Assembly: GCF_002234405.1 (NCBI RefSeq)
Contig: NZ_NMQT01000021.1
Location: forward strand, 1 to 64,000
Direction: 5' to 3'
DNA length: 64,000 nt
Origin: Amycolatopsis thailandensis
Lineage (GTDB): Bacteria > Actinomycetota > Actinomycetes > Mycobacteriales > Pseudonocardiaceae
Shown: positions 27,716 to 37,054 of the stretch, in pieces
How the letters are laid out: each line of letters begins with the position of its first letter
Numbering within the stretch: position 1 is the first letter of the stretch
The notes under the pieces: model-generated
What the model was told of the DNA's origin: nothing
The model's input: the letters and a program-made list of their open reading frames with translations, nothing else
Database searches by the model: none
Program-made: the position numbers and the translations under genes

Positions 27716-28564
27716 ATGACCGTCGACCCACATGTCACCGAAGCCGCCGGGAAGCACCGTCCCGGCGGGAGCGGTCCTGCCGTCGCGCCCGGAGCGCGGA
27801 CGGCCTACGAGGTGGACGCCGGGATCCAGGCGTTGTGGCGGGAGTTCACCGAGTCGCCGGACCAGATCGTGCGCGACAGGCTCGTCCTGCACTACGCCCC
27901 GCTCGTCAAGTACGTCGCCGGCCGGGTCGGCACCGGGTTGCCGACCCACGTCGACGTCGGCGACCTGATCCAGTCCGGGATCTTCGGCCTGGTCGACGCG
28001 ATCGAGAAGTTCGAACCCGCCAGGGGCCTGCGGTTCGAGACCTACGCCATGCAGCGCATCCGGGGCGCCATCCTGGACGATCTCCGTTCCCAGGACTGGG
28101 TGCCCAGGGCGGTGCGCAGCAAGGCCCGCGAGGCCGAGCGCGCGCTGGAACGCCTCGGTGCCCGCCTGAACCGCACGCCGACCGACGCCGAGCTGGCGGC
28201 CGAGCTCGAAATCAGCGTCGACGACCTGCGCGAGTTCTACGGCCAGCTCCAGCTCACCAGCGTCATCGCGCTGGAAGACCTCGTCGCCGCGGGCAAGGAC
28301 AGTGGCTCGCTGGTCGACACGCTGCCCGATGACGGGGCCGTCGACCCGGTGGCCGTCCTGGTCGACCAGGACAACCGCCGCCAGCTGGCGCAGGCGATCG
28401 CCCAGCTCACCGAACGCGACCGGATCGTGGTCGGTCTCTACTACTTCGAGAGCCTGACGCTCGCCGAGATCGGCAAGGTCCTCGGCGTCACCGAGTCCCG
28501 GGTCAGCCAGCTGCACACCCGCGCCGTCATGCGCCTGCGCGCGAAACTGGTCGAGCAGACCTGA
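27716..28564 (+). CDS. whiG: Sporulation sigma factor, WhiG/FliA type
   Basis: About 282 residues of a sigma-28-like factor: region 2 (VGDLIQSGIFGLVDAIEKFEPARGLRFETYAMQRIRGAI in parts), region 3 with TPTDAELAAELEISVDDL, and region 4 ending LTLAEIGKVLGVTESRVSQLHTRA. WhiG starts the aerial-hypha sporulation programme in Streptomyces; the same position after xerC supports the name. The frame is open back to ATG 27605, overlapping the xerC stop, but that extension is His-rich low complexity, so ATG 27716 is preferred. The repeat array starts just after its stop. Confidence 0.9.
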   Translation: MTVDPHVTEAAGKHRPGGSGPAVAPGARTAYEVDAGIQALWREFTESPDQIVRDRLVLHYAPLVKYVAGRVGTGLPTHVDVGDLIQSGIFGLVDAIEKFEPARGLRFETYAMQRIRGAILDDLRSQDWVPRAVRSKAREAERALERLGARLNRTPTDAELAAELEISVDDLREFYGQLQLTSVIALEDLVAAGKDSGSLVDTLPDDGAVDPVAVLVDQDNRRQLAQAIAQLTERDRIVVGLYYFESLTLAEIGKVLGVTESRVSQLHTRAVMRLRAKLVEQT

Positions 28565-28580
28565 CGGCCACGGCCGCCGA

Positions 28581-29241
28581 CGTGTCGTCCGTCCAGACAC
28601 GCGTGTCGTCCGTCTGATCACGCGCGATCTCTGTTGGCAACCGCCGCTCGACGCGACCCCGGAGCACCTCCTGGACGTCATTCCGGTGAGACACGCTGAC
28701 GGCCATGATCGGACGGGGCCTCGCGTGATCAAAGGCGGATCTCTCGTGATCGGGCACGGGACACGTGTGTTCGGAGCCGGGACTCGTGTGATCGGGCGCG
28801 GGACACGTGTGCTTGCGGACGGATCTCGCGAGGCCAGGGCGGGTCTCGTGTGATGGGGCCGGTGCGACTCGCGTGGCCAGGGCGAGACTCGCGTGCTCGG
28901 GCGGGGACTCGCGCGACGCGGGGCCGGACGACACACGTGATCAGGTGGCCGACACGCGTGATTGGGCGGACGACACCCGTGCTCGGGAGCGGGACTTGCG
29001 TGGCCAGGGGCGGGATTCGTGTGATCAGGGCCGGGACTCGCGTGACCAGAGGCGGGACTTGCGTGGCCAGGGCCGCAGCTCGTGTGATCAGAGGCGGGAC
29101 TCACGTGATCGGGGGCGGGACTCGCGTGATTGGAGGCGGGACTTGCGTGATTGGAGGCGGGACTCGCGTGGCCAGGGGCGAGGCTCGTGTGATCGGGGGC
29201 GGGACTTGCGTGACCAGAGGCGGAACTCGTGCGATCAACTG
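28581..29241. repeat. Array of about 26 degenerate 21-bp repeats
   Basis: From about 28704 to 29241 the sequence repeats with 21-bp period, unit roughly YGTGRYCRGRGGCGGGACTYG. Starts are regular at 28936, 28957, 28978, 28999, 29020, 29041, 29062, 29083, 29104, 29125, 29146, 29167, 29188 and 29209, while earlier units vary from 20 to 24 bases. Two more units at 28581-28622 are in reverse orientation. Because 21 is a multiple of three, several frames stay open, including a GGTRVIG heptapeptide frame; these look incidental. The array fills the gap between whiG and the convergent M23 gene. Confidence 0.9.
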
Positions 29242-29315
29242 GGCGGCAGCCGTGGGTAGTGGACGGAAGCGTGCTCAGCCGGGCGGAACACCTGGCGAAG
29301 GTTCCGGGACAGGGG

Positions 29316-29921
29316 TCAGTCTCCTTCCCACGGTTTGAGGCGGATCTCGGACGGTTCGCCGATCAACGCGAGCGGATCGACGTACTCCGCGCCCCGCCGG
29401 ACACCGAAATGCAAGCAAGCCGGCTCGGGGCAGCCAGGATGGCCGGCGACGAGCGTTCCGAGCACTTGGCCCCGGTAGACCTGATCACCCGCGGTGACCG
29501 TCGGACTGAGGGGTTGGTAGGTGGTGTGCAGGCCTCCTTCGTGATCGATCGAAACCACCCCGCGGCCCGCCACCTGCCCGGCGAACATCACCACTCCTTC
29601 GGCGGCCGCGAGCACGTTCGTACCCGGTGCGGCGGCGAGGTCGACGCCCCGGTGGCCGGGACCGTACGGCGTCGATGGCGGCTCGAAGTACCTGGTGACA
29701 CTGGGTGCCGACGAGAGCGGCCAGGAGAGGCGTCCTTGCGGAGAGGGCGCGCCTCTGGCCGTTCCCGGCATCGTCGAAGCGGTCAAGAGCGCGAGCACGG
29801 TCGCAAGGATCGTGAGGCGGGGAAGGCGTCGAGGACGCCCCGGGCGGCGGTGCCTGCCGCCGGTGCGGTCGATCGCGAAGGAATGCCTGGTGACGGGGCG
29901 GGAACAGGATGTCGTGGTCAT
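29316..29921 (-). CDS. Secreted or membrane-anchored M23-family peptidase
   Basis: 201 residues. A basic head is followed by a hydrophobic segment (LTILATVLALLTASTMPG, about 37-53) that is a signal peptide or anchor. The LytM-type domain has H90 and D94 in GHRGVDLAAAPG and ends CLHFGVRRG, so the usual HxH is CxH: C168 replaces the first His while H170 remains. This variant appears common in the actinobacterial gene next to rpsB. The start is ATG 29921; a longer reading passes through the DnaA-box-like element. Probably acts on peptidoglycan or scaffolds another hydrolase. Confidence 0.9.
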   Translation of the reverse strand: MTTTSCSRPVTRHSFAIDRTGGRHRRPGRPRRLPRLTILATVLALLTASTMPGTARGAPSPQGRLSWPLSSAPSVTRYFEPPSTPYGPGHRGVDLAAAPGTNVLAAAEGVVMFAGQVAGRGVVSIDHEGGLHTTYQPLSPTVTAGDQVYRGQVLGTLVAGHPGCPEPACLHFGVRRGAEYVDPLALIGEPSEIRLKPWEGD

Positions 29922-29972
29922 GTTTTCCAGCTTGGGGGGACGGCGTGGCGAGCGGGGCGCGCCGGGGGAATC

Positions 29973-30000
29973 TGTGGATAACCGGGGCGGTTGTGGACAA
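29973..30000 (-). promoter_or_regulatory. Paired DnaA-box-like element upstream of the M23 gene
   Basis: Read on the minus strand: TTGTCCACA, spacer ACCGCCCCGG, TTATCCACA, ending 51 bases before the M23 ATG. It matches the element at 23358-23384 in box sequence, order and nearly in spacer (10 versus 9 bases). It also lies in the upstream region of rpsB on the other strand. Confidence 0.7.
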
Positions 30001-30303
30001 CCCCTCTCATCAGGGGCTGCCGGTGCGGTACCCGGTGGCGACAGGGAGTAGACTCTTTTGCGCGGTCCGCGGCAGTGGACTGACTTCGCGTGCACGTGCG
30101 CGCTCCCGATGGCCGATCTCCTCACGGAGGGTCAGGACAAGCGGGGGCACACGGCCCGGCGGTCCTTGGGGTTACTCGACTTCCGGGTCCGGGCCCGAGC
30201 ATCTGCACCAGGGCGATCGGCCACCCGGCCGAGAGCGACGAACCGAGCAAGCGCGTTCCGGCCAGGCCGGGCGCGCACGACACAGAAGAGGTTGATTCCG
30301 GCA
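30001..30303 (+). promoter_or_regulatory. rpsB upstream region and leader
   Basis: About 300 bases without a supported gene between the DnaA-box pair and rpsB. A TAGACT hexamer near 30049 could be a -10 box, and TCGGCC-ACCC-GGCCGA (30217-30232) can form a hairpin in the leader. A long leader would allow S2 autoregulation; this is inference. Confidence 0.4.
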
Positions 30304-31176
30304 ATGGCCGTCGTCACCATGAAGCAGCTGCTCGACAGCGGCGTGCACTTCGGGCACCAGACCCGTCGGTGGAACCCGAAGATGAAGCGCTACATCTTCA
30401 CCGAGCGCAACGGCATCTACATCATCGACCTGCAGCAGACGCTGACGTACATCGACCGTGCGTTCGAGTTCATCAAGGAAACCGTCGCGCACGGCGGCAC
30501 CATCATGTTCGTCGGCACGAAGAAGCAGGCCCAGGAAGCCATCGCCTCCGAGGCCTCCCGCGTGGGCATGCCCTACGTGAACCAGCGCTGGCTCGGCGGC
30601 ATGCTGACCAACTTCCAGACGGTGCACAAGCGTCTCCTCCGCCTGAAGGAGCTCGAGTCGCAGGAGCAGACCGGCGGCTTCGCCGGCCTGACCAAGCGCG
30701 AGATCCTCACGCTCACCCGTGAGAAGGACAAGCTCGAGAAGACCCTCGGCGGTATCCGCGACATGGCCAAGGTGCCGAGCATCGTGTGGATCGTCGACAC
30801 GAAGAAGGAGCACATCGCCGTCGGCGAGGCTCGCAAGCTGAACATCCCAGTCGTCGCGATCCTGGACACCAACTGCGACCCCGACGAGGTCGACTACCCG
30901 ATCCCGGGTAACGACGACGCGATCCGTTCGGCCGCGCTGCTGACCAAGGTCGTGGCCGAGGCCGCCGCCGCCGGTCTGATGGCCCGCTCCAGCCGCAACG
31001 GTTCCTCCGCCGACGCCAAGCCCGAGGCGGGCGTCGCCACGGACGAGCCGCTGGCCGAGTGGGAGAAGGAGCTGCTCGCCGGCTCCGAGACCGCCGCCGC
31101 GGACGCCAAGGAAGCCGCCGCCGCGACCGGCGCGACCACCGAGGCCCCGGCCGAGCAGGCCACCGCCTCCTCCTGA
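30304..31176 (+). CDS. rpsB: 30S ribosomal protein S2
   Basis: 290 residues. Core blocks are [38 protein letters not shown] and [16 protein letters not shown], with [19 protein letters not shown]. An Ala/Glu-rich acidic tail of about 50 residues follows ([16 protein letters not shown]), longer than in E. coli. ATG at 30304. Pairs with tsf downstream, the near-universal order; a terminator-like hairpin separates them. Confidence 0.97.
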   Translation: MAVVTMKQLLDSGVHFGHQTRRWNPKMKRYIFTERNGIYIIDLQQTLTYIDRAFEFIKETVAHGGTIMFVGTKKQAQEAIASEASRVGMPYVNQRWLGGMLTNFQTVHKRLLRLKELESQEQTGGFAGLTKREILTLTREKDKLEKTLGGIRDMAKVPSIVWIVDTKKEHIAVGEARKLNIPVVAILDTNCDPDEVDYPIPGNDDAIRSAALLTKVVAEAAAAGLMARSSRNGSSADAKPEAGVATDEPLAEWEKELLAGSETAAADAKEAAAATGATTEAPAEQATASS

Positions 31177-31184
31177 TCCACCCG

Positions 31185-31216
31185 CTCGTGGGGCCGCCTC
31201 CGGGCGGCCCCACGAG
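31185..31216 (+). terminator. Hairpin between rpsB and tsf
   Basis: Perfect 14-bp stem: CTCGTGGGGCCGCC pairs with its complement around a TCCG loop, followed by a few mixed bases and no long T-run. It probably attenuates rpsB-tsf read-through. Confidence 0.8.
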
Positions 31217-31266
31217 TACCTCCCCAAAAGACTTTCTCGTACCTGAAAAGGACGGATACACCCACG

Positions 31267-32091
31267 ATGGCGAACTACACCGCCGCAGACGTGAAGCGTC
31301 TCCGCGAGCTGACCGGCTCCGGCATGATGAACTGCAAGAAGGCGCTTGAGGAGAACGACGGCGACTTCGACAAGGCCGTCGAGTTCCTGCGCATCAAGGG
31401 CGCCAAGGACGTCGGCAAGCGCGCCGAGCGCGCCACCGCCGAGGGCCTCGTCGCCGGTGACGGCGGCGTCCTGATCGAGCTCGACTCCGAGACCGACTTC
31501 GTCGCGAAGAACGAGGACTTCCAGGCTCTCGCCGCGAAGATCGTCGAGGTCGCGAAGGCCGAGAAGACCAGCGACGTCGAGAAGCTGAAGGCCGCCTCGC
31601 TCGACGGCAAGACCGTCGACGAGCAGGTCCAGGAGCTGGCCGCCCGTATCGGTGAGAAGCTCGAGCTGCGCCGTGTCGCCGCCTACGAGGGCACCACCAC
31701 CACGTACCTGCACCGTCGCGGTGCGGACCTTCCCCCCGCCGTCGGCGTGCTCATCGAGTACACCGGTGAGGGCGAAGCCGCCGCCGAGGCCGCTCGTGGC
31801 GCCGCCATGCAGGTCGCCGCGCTCAAGGCCAAGTACCTCACCCGCGAAGAGGTCCCGGCCGAGATCGTCGAGAACGAGCGCCGCGTCGCCGAGGCGACAG
31901 CCCGCGAAGAGGGCAAGCCGGAGCAGGCCATGCCCAAGATCATCGAGGGCAAGGTCAACGCCTACTACAAGGACAACGTCCTGCTCGAGCAGCCGTCGGT
32001 CAAGGACAACAAGAAGACCGTCAAGGCCCTGCTCGACGAGGCCGGCGTGGCCGTGAGCCGGTTCGCCCGGTTCGAGGTCGGCCAGGCCTGA
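31267..32091 (+). CDS. tsf: Elongation factor Ts
   Basis: 274 residues; nucleotide-exchange factor for EF-Tu. N-terminal UBA-like domain [20 protein letters not shown] with [19 protein letters not shown], then the core with [12 protein letters not shown] and the C-terminal blocks [11 protein letters not shown] and [15 protein letters not shown] at 31267. A terminator follows its stop, so it ends the rpsB-tsf unit. Confidence 0.97.
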   Translation: MANYTAADVKRLRELTGSGMMNCKKALEENDGDFDKAVEFLRIKGAKDVGKRAERATAEGLVAGDGGVLIELDSETDFVAKNEDFQALAAKIVEVAKAEKTSDVEKLKAASLDGKTVDEQVQELAARIGEKLELRRVAAYEGTTTTYLHRRGADLPPAVGVLIEYTGEGEAAAEAARGAAMQVAALKAKYLTREEVPAEIVENERRVAEATAREEGKPEQAMPKIIEGKVNAYYKDNVLLEQPSVKDNKKTVKALLDEAGVAVSRFARFEVGQA

Positions 32092-32119
32092 TCCAGGCGC
32101 GGAACACAAAGAACCACCA

Positions 32120-32164
32120 CTGTGCCCCGTCTCCGTCCATCGGGGACGGGGCACAGTCGGGTTT
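32120..32164 (+). terminator. Rho-independent-like terminator after tsf
   Basis: CTGTGCCCCGTC pairs with GACGGGGCACAG (12 bp) around a 13-base loop, followed by TCGGGTTT. Confidence 0.85.
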
Positions 32165-32185
32165 CAGAGCATTAGGGAGGGCGAC

Positions 32186-32929
32186 ATGGGTGTCCGGGTC
32201 GAAGGCGGATACCGGCGGGTGCTGCTGAAACTGGGCGGCGAGATGTTCGGCGGCGGTTCCATCGGGGTTGATCCGGATGTGGTGCACTCGGTCGCCCAGC
32301 AGATCGCCGACGTCGCACGCACGGGGGTGCAGATCGCCGTCGTGATCGGCGGCGGCAACTACTTCCGCGGCGCGGAACTGTCGCAGCGCGGCATGGACCG
32401 TGACCGCGCCGACTACATGGCGATGCTCGGCACCGTCATGAACTGCCTGGCGTTGCAGGACTTCCTGGAGAAGGAGGGCCTGCCCACCCGCGTGCAGACC
32501 GCCATCACCATGGGGCAGGTCGCCGAGCCGTACATCCCGCGCCGCGCCGAGCGTCACCTGGAGAAGGGCCGCGTCGTCATCTTCGGCGCCGGGGTCGGCA
32601 TGCCGTACTTCTCGACCGACACCGCCGCCGCGCAGCGCGCGCTCGAACTCGGCTGCGAAGCCGTCTTGATGGCGAAGGCCGTCGACGGCGTCTACACCGC
32701 GGACCCGAAGAGCGACCCGACCGCCGAGATGTTCCACGAGATCAGCCACCGCGAGGTGCTGGAGCGGGACCTCAAGGTCGCCGACGCCACCGCGTTCAGC
32801 CTGTGCATGGACAACAACATGCCGATCATCGTGTTCAATCTGCTCACCGAGGGGAACATCGCTCGTGCGGTCAGTGGTGAGAGGATCGGCACCCTGGTCG
32901 ACACCCCCGCCGACGGGGTGTCCGCGTAG
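32186..32929 (+). CDS. pyrH: UMP kinase
   Basis: 247 residues of the amino-acid-kinase-fold UMP kinase. Seen: [15 protein letters not shown] (phosphate-binding Lys and Gly), [22 protein letters not shown], and [20 protein letters not shown] with [16 protein letters not shown]. The [13 protein letters not shown] end is present ([18 protein letters not shown]). Hexameric and GTP-regulated by family. Starts at ATG 32186 after AGGGAGG; frr follows. Confidence 0.97.
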   Translation: MGVRVEGGYRRVLLKLGGEMFGGGSIGVDPDVVHSVAQQIADVARTGVQIAVVIGGGNYFRGAELSQRGMDRDRADYMAMLGTVMNCLALQDFLEKEGLPTRVQTAITMGQVAEPYIPRRAERHLEKGRVVIFGAGVGMPYFSTDTAAAQRALELGCEAVLMAKAVDGVYTADPKSDPTAEMFHEISHREVLERDLKVADATAFSLCMDNNMPIIVFNLLTEGNIARAVSGERIGTLVDTPADGVSA

Positions 32930-32980
32930 TCCTGCTCTGATCTCCGTAATCGGTACGCATACACAACAACGGGAGTTGCC

Positions 32981-33538
32981 GTGATCGACGAGACCCTCCT
33001 CGACGCCGAGGAGAAGATGGAAAAAGCGGTGTCCGTCGCCAAGGAGGACCTGTCGTCGGTACGCACCGGCCGGGCCCACCCCGGGATGTTCTCGCGCGTT
33101 GTCGTCGACTACTACGGCGCGCCGACCCCGCTGAACCAGCTGGCGGGCGTCAACATCCCCGAAGCCCGGATGGCGCTGGTCAAGCCTTACGACCAGACCT
33201 CGCTCAACGCCATCGAGAAGGCGATCCGCGAGTCGGACCTCGGCGTGAACCCGAGCAACGACGGCAACGTGATCCGCATCGTCATCCCGCAGCTCACCGA
33301 AGAGCGCCGCAAGGAGATGGTGAAGGTCGCCAAGGCCAAGGGTGAGGACGCCCGCGTCTCGATCCGCAGCGTCCGCCGCAAGGCCAAGGAAGAGCTGGAC
33401 CGGATCAAGAAGGACGGCGAGGCGGGCGAGGACGAGGTCGTCCACGCCGAGAAGGAACTGCAGAACCTCACCGACTCGTACACGCACAAGGTCGACGAGC
33501 TGGTGAAACACAAGGAAGCCGAGCTACTCGAGGTCTGA
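32981..33538 (+). CDS. frr: Ribosome recycling factor
   Basis: 185 residues of the three-helix RRF fold: [28 protein letters not shown] in parts, [20 protein letters not shown], and [24 protein letters not shown] start at 32981 after GGGAG. Its stop TGA shares one base with the cdsA ATG. Splits post-termination ribosomes with EF-G. Confidence 0.97.
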   Translation: MIDETLLDAEEKMEKAVSVAKEDLSSVRTGRAHPGMFSRVVVDYYGAPTPLNQLAGVNIPEARMALVKPYDQTSLNAIEKAIRESDLGVNPSNDGNVIRIVIPQLTEERRKEMVKVAKAKGEDARVSIRSVRRKAKEELDRIKKDGEAGEDEVVHAEKELQNLTDSYTHKVDELVKHKEAELLEV

Positions 33539-34458
33539 TGAGCCAGGTGAGCGAGGAACGCGAGGACCGGGTGGACGCCCCGGAACCGGCTCCGGCGGCG
33601 ATGCCGGAGCCCGAAACCGTGCCGGAACCGGCGCGGAAGGTTTCCCGCGCCGGCCGCAACCTGCCCGCCGCGATCGGGGTCGGGTTGCTGCTGGGGGCGG
33701 CGATCGTCACGTCCTTGCTCACCGTGCGCTTCCTGTTCATCGGCATCATCGCGATCGCGATCGCGGTCGGCACGATCGAGCTGGCCGGGGCACTGAAGCG
33801 CGCGGCGGGCATCCGGATCGCGCTGGTCCCGGTGCTCGTCGGCGGTCAGGCGATGATCTGGCTGGCCTGGCCGTACGGCCGCGAAGGCGCGCTGACGGCG
33901 TTCGTGCTGACGGTGCTCGTCTGCCTGCTGTGGCGGTTGCCCGGTGGGGCGGACGGCTACCTGCGCGATATCAGCGCGTCGGTCTTCGCCGCCGCGTACA
34001 TCCCGCTTTTCGGCGCCTTCGCCGCCATGCTCGTCCCGCCGGAGGACGGTGTCGGCCGGGTCCTGGCGTTCATGATCGGCGTCGTCGCCTCGGACACCGG
34101 CGGCTACATCGCCGGCGTGCTGGGCGGCAAGCACCCGATGGCGCCCAGCATCAGCCCGAAGAAGACCTGGGAGGGCTTCGCCGGTTCGCTCGTGGCCGGT
34201 GTGGTCGCCGGTGCGCTGACCCTGAGCCTGCTGCTCGACGGCCACGCCTGGCAGGGCGTGCTGTTCGGCGCGGCGATCGTCTGCACCGCGACGCTCGGCG
34301 ATCTCGTCGAGTCGCTGATCAAACGCGACCTCGGCGTCAAGGACATGGGGAACATGCTGCCGGGGCACGGCGGGCTGATGGACCGGCTCGACTCGTTGCT
34401 CCCTTCGGCCGTCGTCTCCTGGCTGCTGCTTTCCGCGTTCGTCCCCGTCCCCTTGTAG
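33538..34458 (+). CDS. cdsA: Phosphatidate cytidylyltransferase
   Basis: 306-residue integral membrane enzyme making CDP-diacylglycerol. A Pro/Glu-rich cytoplasmic head (about 45 residues) precedes eight or so helices. The CDP-diglyceride synthetase signature is near the end: ESLIKRDLGVKDMGNMLPGH followed by GGLMDRLDSLL. DTGGYIAGVLGGKHPMAPSISPKKTWEG is seen in parts. Translationally coupled to frr. Confidence 0.96.
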   Translation: MSQVSEEREDRVDAPEPAPAAMPEPETVPEPARKVSRAGRNLPAAIGVGLLLGAAIVTSLLTVRFLFIGIIAIAIAVGTIELAGALKRAAGIRIALVPVLVGGQAMIWLAWPYGREGALTAFVLTVLVCLLWRLPGGADGYLRDISASVFAAAYIPLFGAFAAMLVPPEDGVGRVLAFMIGVVASDTGGYIAGVLGGKHPMAPSISPKKTWEGFAGSLVAGVVAGALTLSLLLDGHAWQGVLFGAAIVCTATLGDLVESLIKRDLGVKDMGNMLPGHGGLMDRLDSLLPSAVVSWLLLSAFVPVPL

Positions 34459-34504
34459 GCGAAACCCGTGTGACAAGCCCGGCGCCCTGGGCCAAGGTCG
34501 AAGT

Positions 34505-36052
34505 ATGCGAACTCGACGGATGAGTAAGCGACTTCTGGCCCTGGCACTGAGCGTGGTCACGTTCGGCGCCCTGACGACAGCCGTGGCGGAAGCGGGTGAA
34601 AGCCCGGTCGTCCGCACGGATTCCGGTCCCGTTCGCGGCGTGAGCACCAGCGAATACCGGAGTTTCCAAGGCATTCCGTTCGCCGCGCCACCCGTCGGTG
34701 ACCTGCGCTGGGCGCCTCCGGCCAGACCCACGCCGTGGACCGCCGTGCGGGACGCGAGCAAGCCCGGTCCCCGCTGCGCGCAGGGGCCGGGGCTCGGTTC
34801 GGCCCCGAGCGACGACGAGGATTGCCTGTATCTCAACGTGATCAGCCCGGCCAAAGCGGCGCACAAGCCGCGGCCGGTGATGGTCTGGGTGCACGGTGGC
34901 GGGTTCACCTCCGGCGCCGGCGGCGATTACGACTTCAAGCGCATGGCCCTCGGCGGGGACGTCGTCGTGGTGACCGTGAACTACCGGCTGGGCGTGTTCG
35001 GCTTCTTCGGCCACCCGGAGCTCGGACGCGACTCCGGCGTCTTCGGCCTCCAGGACCAGCAGGCCGCTCTTCGCTGGGTGCAGCGCAATGCCCGCGCGTT
35101 CGGGGGCGATCCCCGGAACGTCACGCTGTTCGGTGAGTCCGCCGGAGGGATGAGCACGTGCGCTCAGCTGGCCTCGCCGTCGGCCGCGGGATTGTTCCAC
35201 CGCGCGATCATCCAGAGCGGTCCGTGCACCCTGACCTGGCCTGACGGCGGCTTCGCCCCCGGCGTACCGGCGGGTTCGCCGTATCTGCCGCGTGCCACCG
35301 TCGAAGCGATGGGCGCCGACGCGGCCAAGAAGCTCGGCTGTGCCGACGTCGCTTGCCTTCGCCGTCTCCCGGTCAAGGATCTCGTGAATCAGCCGCTCGC
35401 GACCCCCGCGTTCGGCACCGGCCTGCTTCCCGAGCATCCGGCGACCGCGCTGAAGGCAGGCCACTTCGCCCGCGTCCCGGTGCTGACGGGCGTGACCAGG
35501 GACGAGGCGAGGTTGTTCGTCTCCCTGTACCCCGGCCATCCGTTCACGGAGGAGCACTACCGAGAACTGCTGCGGACCGCCTTCGGGGAGAAGGCGCCGC
35601 TCGTCGCCGCCCGGTATCCGTCTGCGAAGCACGGCAGCCCGGCGATGGCGTTCGCGGACGCGATGACCGACAGGATCTGGGGCTGCCCCCAGGTGGGGAC
35701 CGAGCGGTTGCTGCGCGAGCGGACACGGACTTTCGGCTACGAATTCGCCGACCGGGACGCTCCGCCGCTTCTCCCGGCCCCTCCTGGAATGCGCATGGGC
35801 GCCTCACATGGATCCGAATTGAGTTATTTGTCTGATATCGCCGGGCTTCCGGTGAAATTGACTCCAGCGCAGCAGGAGCTCGCGGCACAAATGATTCAGT
35901 ACTGGACCCGGTTCGCGAGGACCGGCGATCCGAACGGCGAGGACCTGCCGAAGTGGCGTCCTTCGCCGCGAACCCAGTCACTGGCACCGGGCGCGATCGG
36001 CCCGGTCGACCTCGCGGCCGTGCACAACTGCGGGTTCTGGGCGGGTATCTGA
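34505..36052 (+). CDS. Secreted type-B carboxylesterase
   Basis: 515 residues. An N-terminal signal peptide (KRLLALALSVVTFGALTTAVAEA) precedes an alpha/beta-hydrolase of the carboxylesterase/cholinesterase family. It has the oxyanion loop WVHGGGFTSGAGGDYD, the nucleophile elbow LFGESAGGMSTCAQLA, and the C-type motifs EDCLYLNVISP and FGGDPRNVTLFG. ATG 34505 is used; ATG 34520 is an alternative that still leaves a signal peptide. Monocistronic, ended by a strong hairpin. Substrate unknown. Confidence 0.93.
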   Translation: MRTRRMSKRLLALALSVVTFGALTTAVAEAGESPVVRTDSGPVRGVSTSEYRSFQGIPFAAPPVGDLRWAPPARPTPWTAVRDASKPGPRCAQGPGLGSAPSDDEDCLYLNVISPAKAAHKPRPVMVWVHGGGFTSGAGGDYDFKRMALGGDVVVVTVNYRLGVFGFFGHPELGRDSGVFGLQDQQAALRWVQRNARAFGGDPRNVTLFGESAGGMSTCAQLASPSAAGLFHRAIIQSGPCTLTWPDGGFAPGVPAGSPYLPRATVEAMGADAAKKLGCADVACLRRLPVKDLVNQPLATPAFGTGLLPEHPATALKAGHFARVPVLTGVTRDEARLFVSLYPGHPFTEEHYRELLRTAFGEKAPLVAARYPSAKHGSPAMAFADAMTDRIWGCPQVGTERLLRERTRTFGYEFADRDAPPLLPAPPGMRMGASHGSELSYLSDIAGLPVKLTPAQQELAAQMIQYWTRFARTGDPNGEDLPKWRPSPRTQSLAPGAIGPVDLAAVHNCGFWAGI

Positions 36053-36057
36053 CGAAA

Positions 36058-36091
36058 GAGCCGGGATGACGTGGTCATCCCGGCTCCTTTT
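36058..36091. terminator. Bidirectional terminator between esterase and VOC gene
   Basis: GAGCCGGGATGAC and its complement form a 13-bp stem around GTG (36058-36086), followed by CTTTTC on the plus strand and CTTTC on the minus strand. It fits two convergent genes. Confidence 0.9.
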
Positions 36092-36936
36092 CAGTCGTCG
36101 TAAGGATCGTCGACTTCGGCGCTGCCCCAGCCTTCGACGGCCCGGGAGTGGTCGATCACGGCGAACACCGAGCCGTCCGGGTCGGCGAGGATCGCCATCC
36201 GGCCGAACGGGGTGTCGTAGGGCTGGACGACGACGGCGCCGCCGAGCATCAGGGCCTGCCCCGCCGTGGCGTCCGCCCCGCGGGCCGGGTCGAGTTCAAG
36301 GTAGACCATCCAGTGCGGCGGGGTGTCCGGCCGGTATTCCGAACCCATCACGTACCGGTACAGCACCGGTTCGTGCTCGATGAGCCATTCGGCGTAGTCG
36401 AGCGACGTGCCGTCGCCGATCTGGTGGCTGGTGTAGTCGAAGAGACGGCAGTAGAAGTGGTCCGCCGCCGCGCCGTCGTGGGTGTTCAGGTCCGCGCCGC
36501 TGAAGGTGTTGGGCACGCCGGTCGCGAACTCCCAGGTGGCCGGGGGCTCCCAGAAGACGACGTGCGCCCCGCACGCGTCGACGGCGTGGATGATGTTGCC
36601 ACGATGGGGAATCGCCACCGGTCCGAGCGTGACCCGGCCACCGAGACTGTCCACCCATTCGGCGGCCGCGGCCGCTTGGGGCACCGAGATGTGGACGCTC
36701 CAGCCGAACGGTCCCTCCGCGCCCGCGCGGTACAGGCCACCGGCCGGGACGCCGTTGAGCGTCGCGATCGAGTAGCGGCCCGTCGGCGTCGCGGGATCAC
36801 GCTGAACGGTGAACTCCCAGTCGAAAAGTCCGCTGTAGAAGGTTTGAACGGCCGCTTCGTCTCTGCACGCGAGTTCGATCCAGCACGGGATTCCTGAAGG
36901 GATTACGGAAGTGTGGGCGGCCGAGCCAAGCGACAT
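36091..36936 (-). CDS. Two-domain VOC-family protein
   Basis: 281 residues made of two vicinal-oxygen-chelate (glyoxalase/bleomycin-resistance) domains. The first starts IPCWIELACRDEAAVQTFYSGLFDW, the second FSGADLNTHDGAAADHFYCRLF. Both end in family-like strands (ADPDGSVFAVIDH at the C-terminus). ATG at 36934-36936. Members can be dioxygenases, lyases or drug-binding proteins; the substrate cannot be inferred. Convergent with the esterase gene and divergent from the methyltransferase. Confidence 0.9.
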   Translation of the reverse strand: MSLGSAAHTSVIPSGIPCWIELACRDEAAVQTFYSGLFDWEFTVQRDPATPTGRYSIATLNGVPAGGLYRAGAEGPFGWSVHISVPQAAAAAEWVDSLGGRVTLGPVAIPHRGNIIHAVDACGAHVVFWEPPATWEFATGVPNTFSGADLNTHDGAAADHFYCRLFDYTSHQIGDGTSLDYAEWLIEHEPVLYRYVMGSEYRPDTPPHWMVYLELDPARGADATAGQALMLGGAVVVQPYDTPFGRMAILADPDGSVFAVIDHSRAVEGWGSAEVDDPYDD

Positions 36937-37054
36937 GCGGTTCTCCCTAACCGGTGGGGAGAGTAAAGTCTAGTCGCTATCCGCATTGTTTCCGTGAGAG
37001 ATTTCGAACCGGGTGGCCCGGAACCCGGCCCGGTGTCCCATCGTTGGAGCTTCC

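Noticed and set aside
28581..29241. CRISPR array
   Set aside because: Units are contiguous with no unique spacers, and no cas genes are present.
28807..29338. Long frames through the 21-bp array (e.g. 28850-29338, GGTRVIG repeats; also minus-strand frames)
   Set aside because: A 21-bp period keeps several frames open at once; no ribosome site, no family, and the frame runs into the M23 gene.
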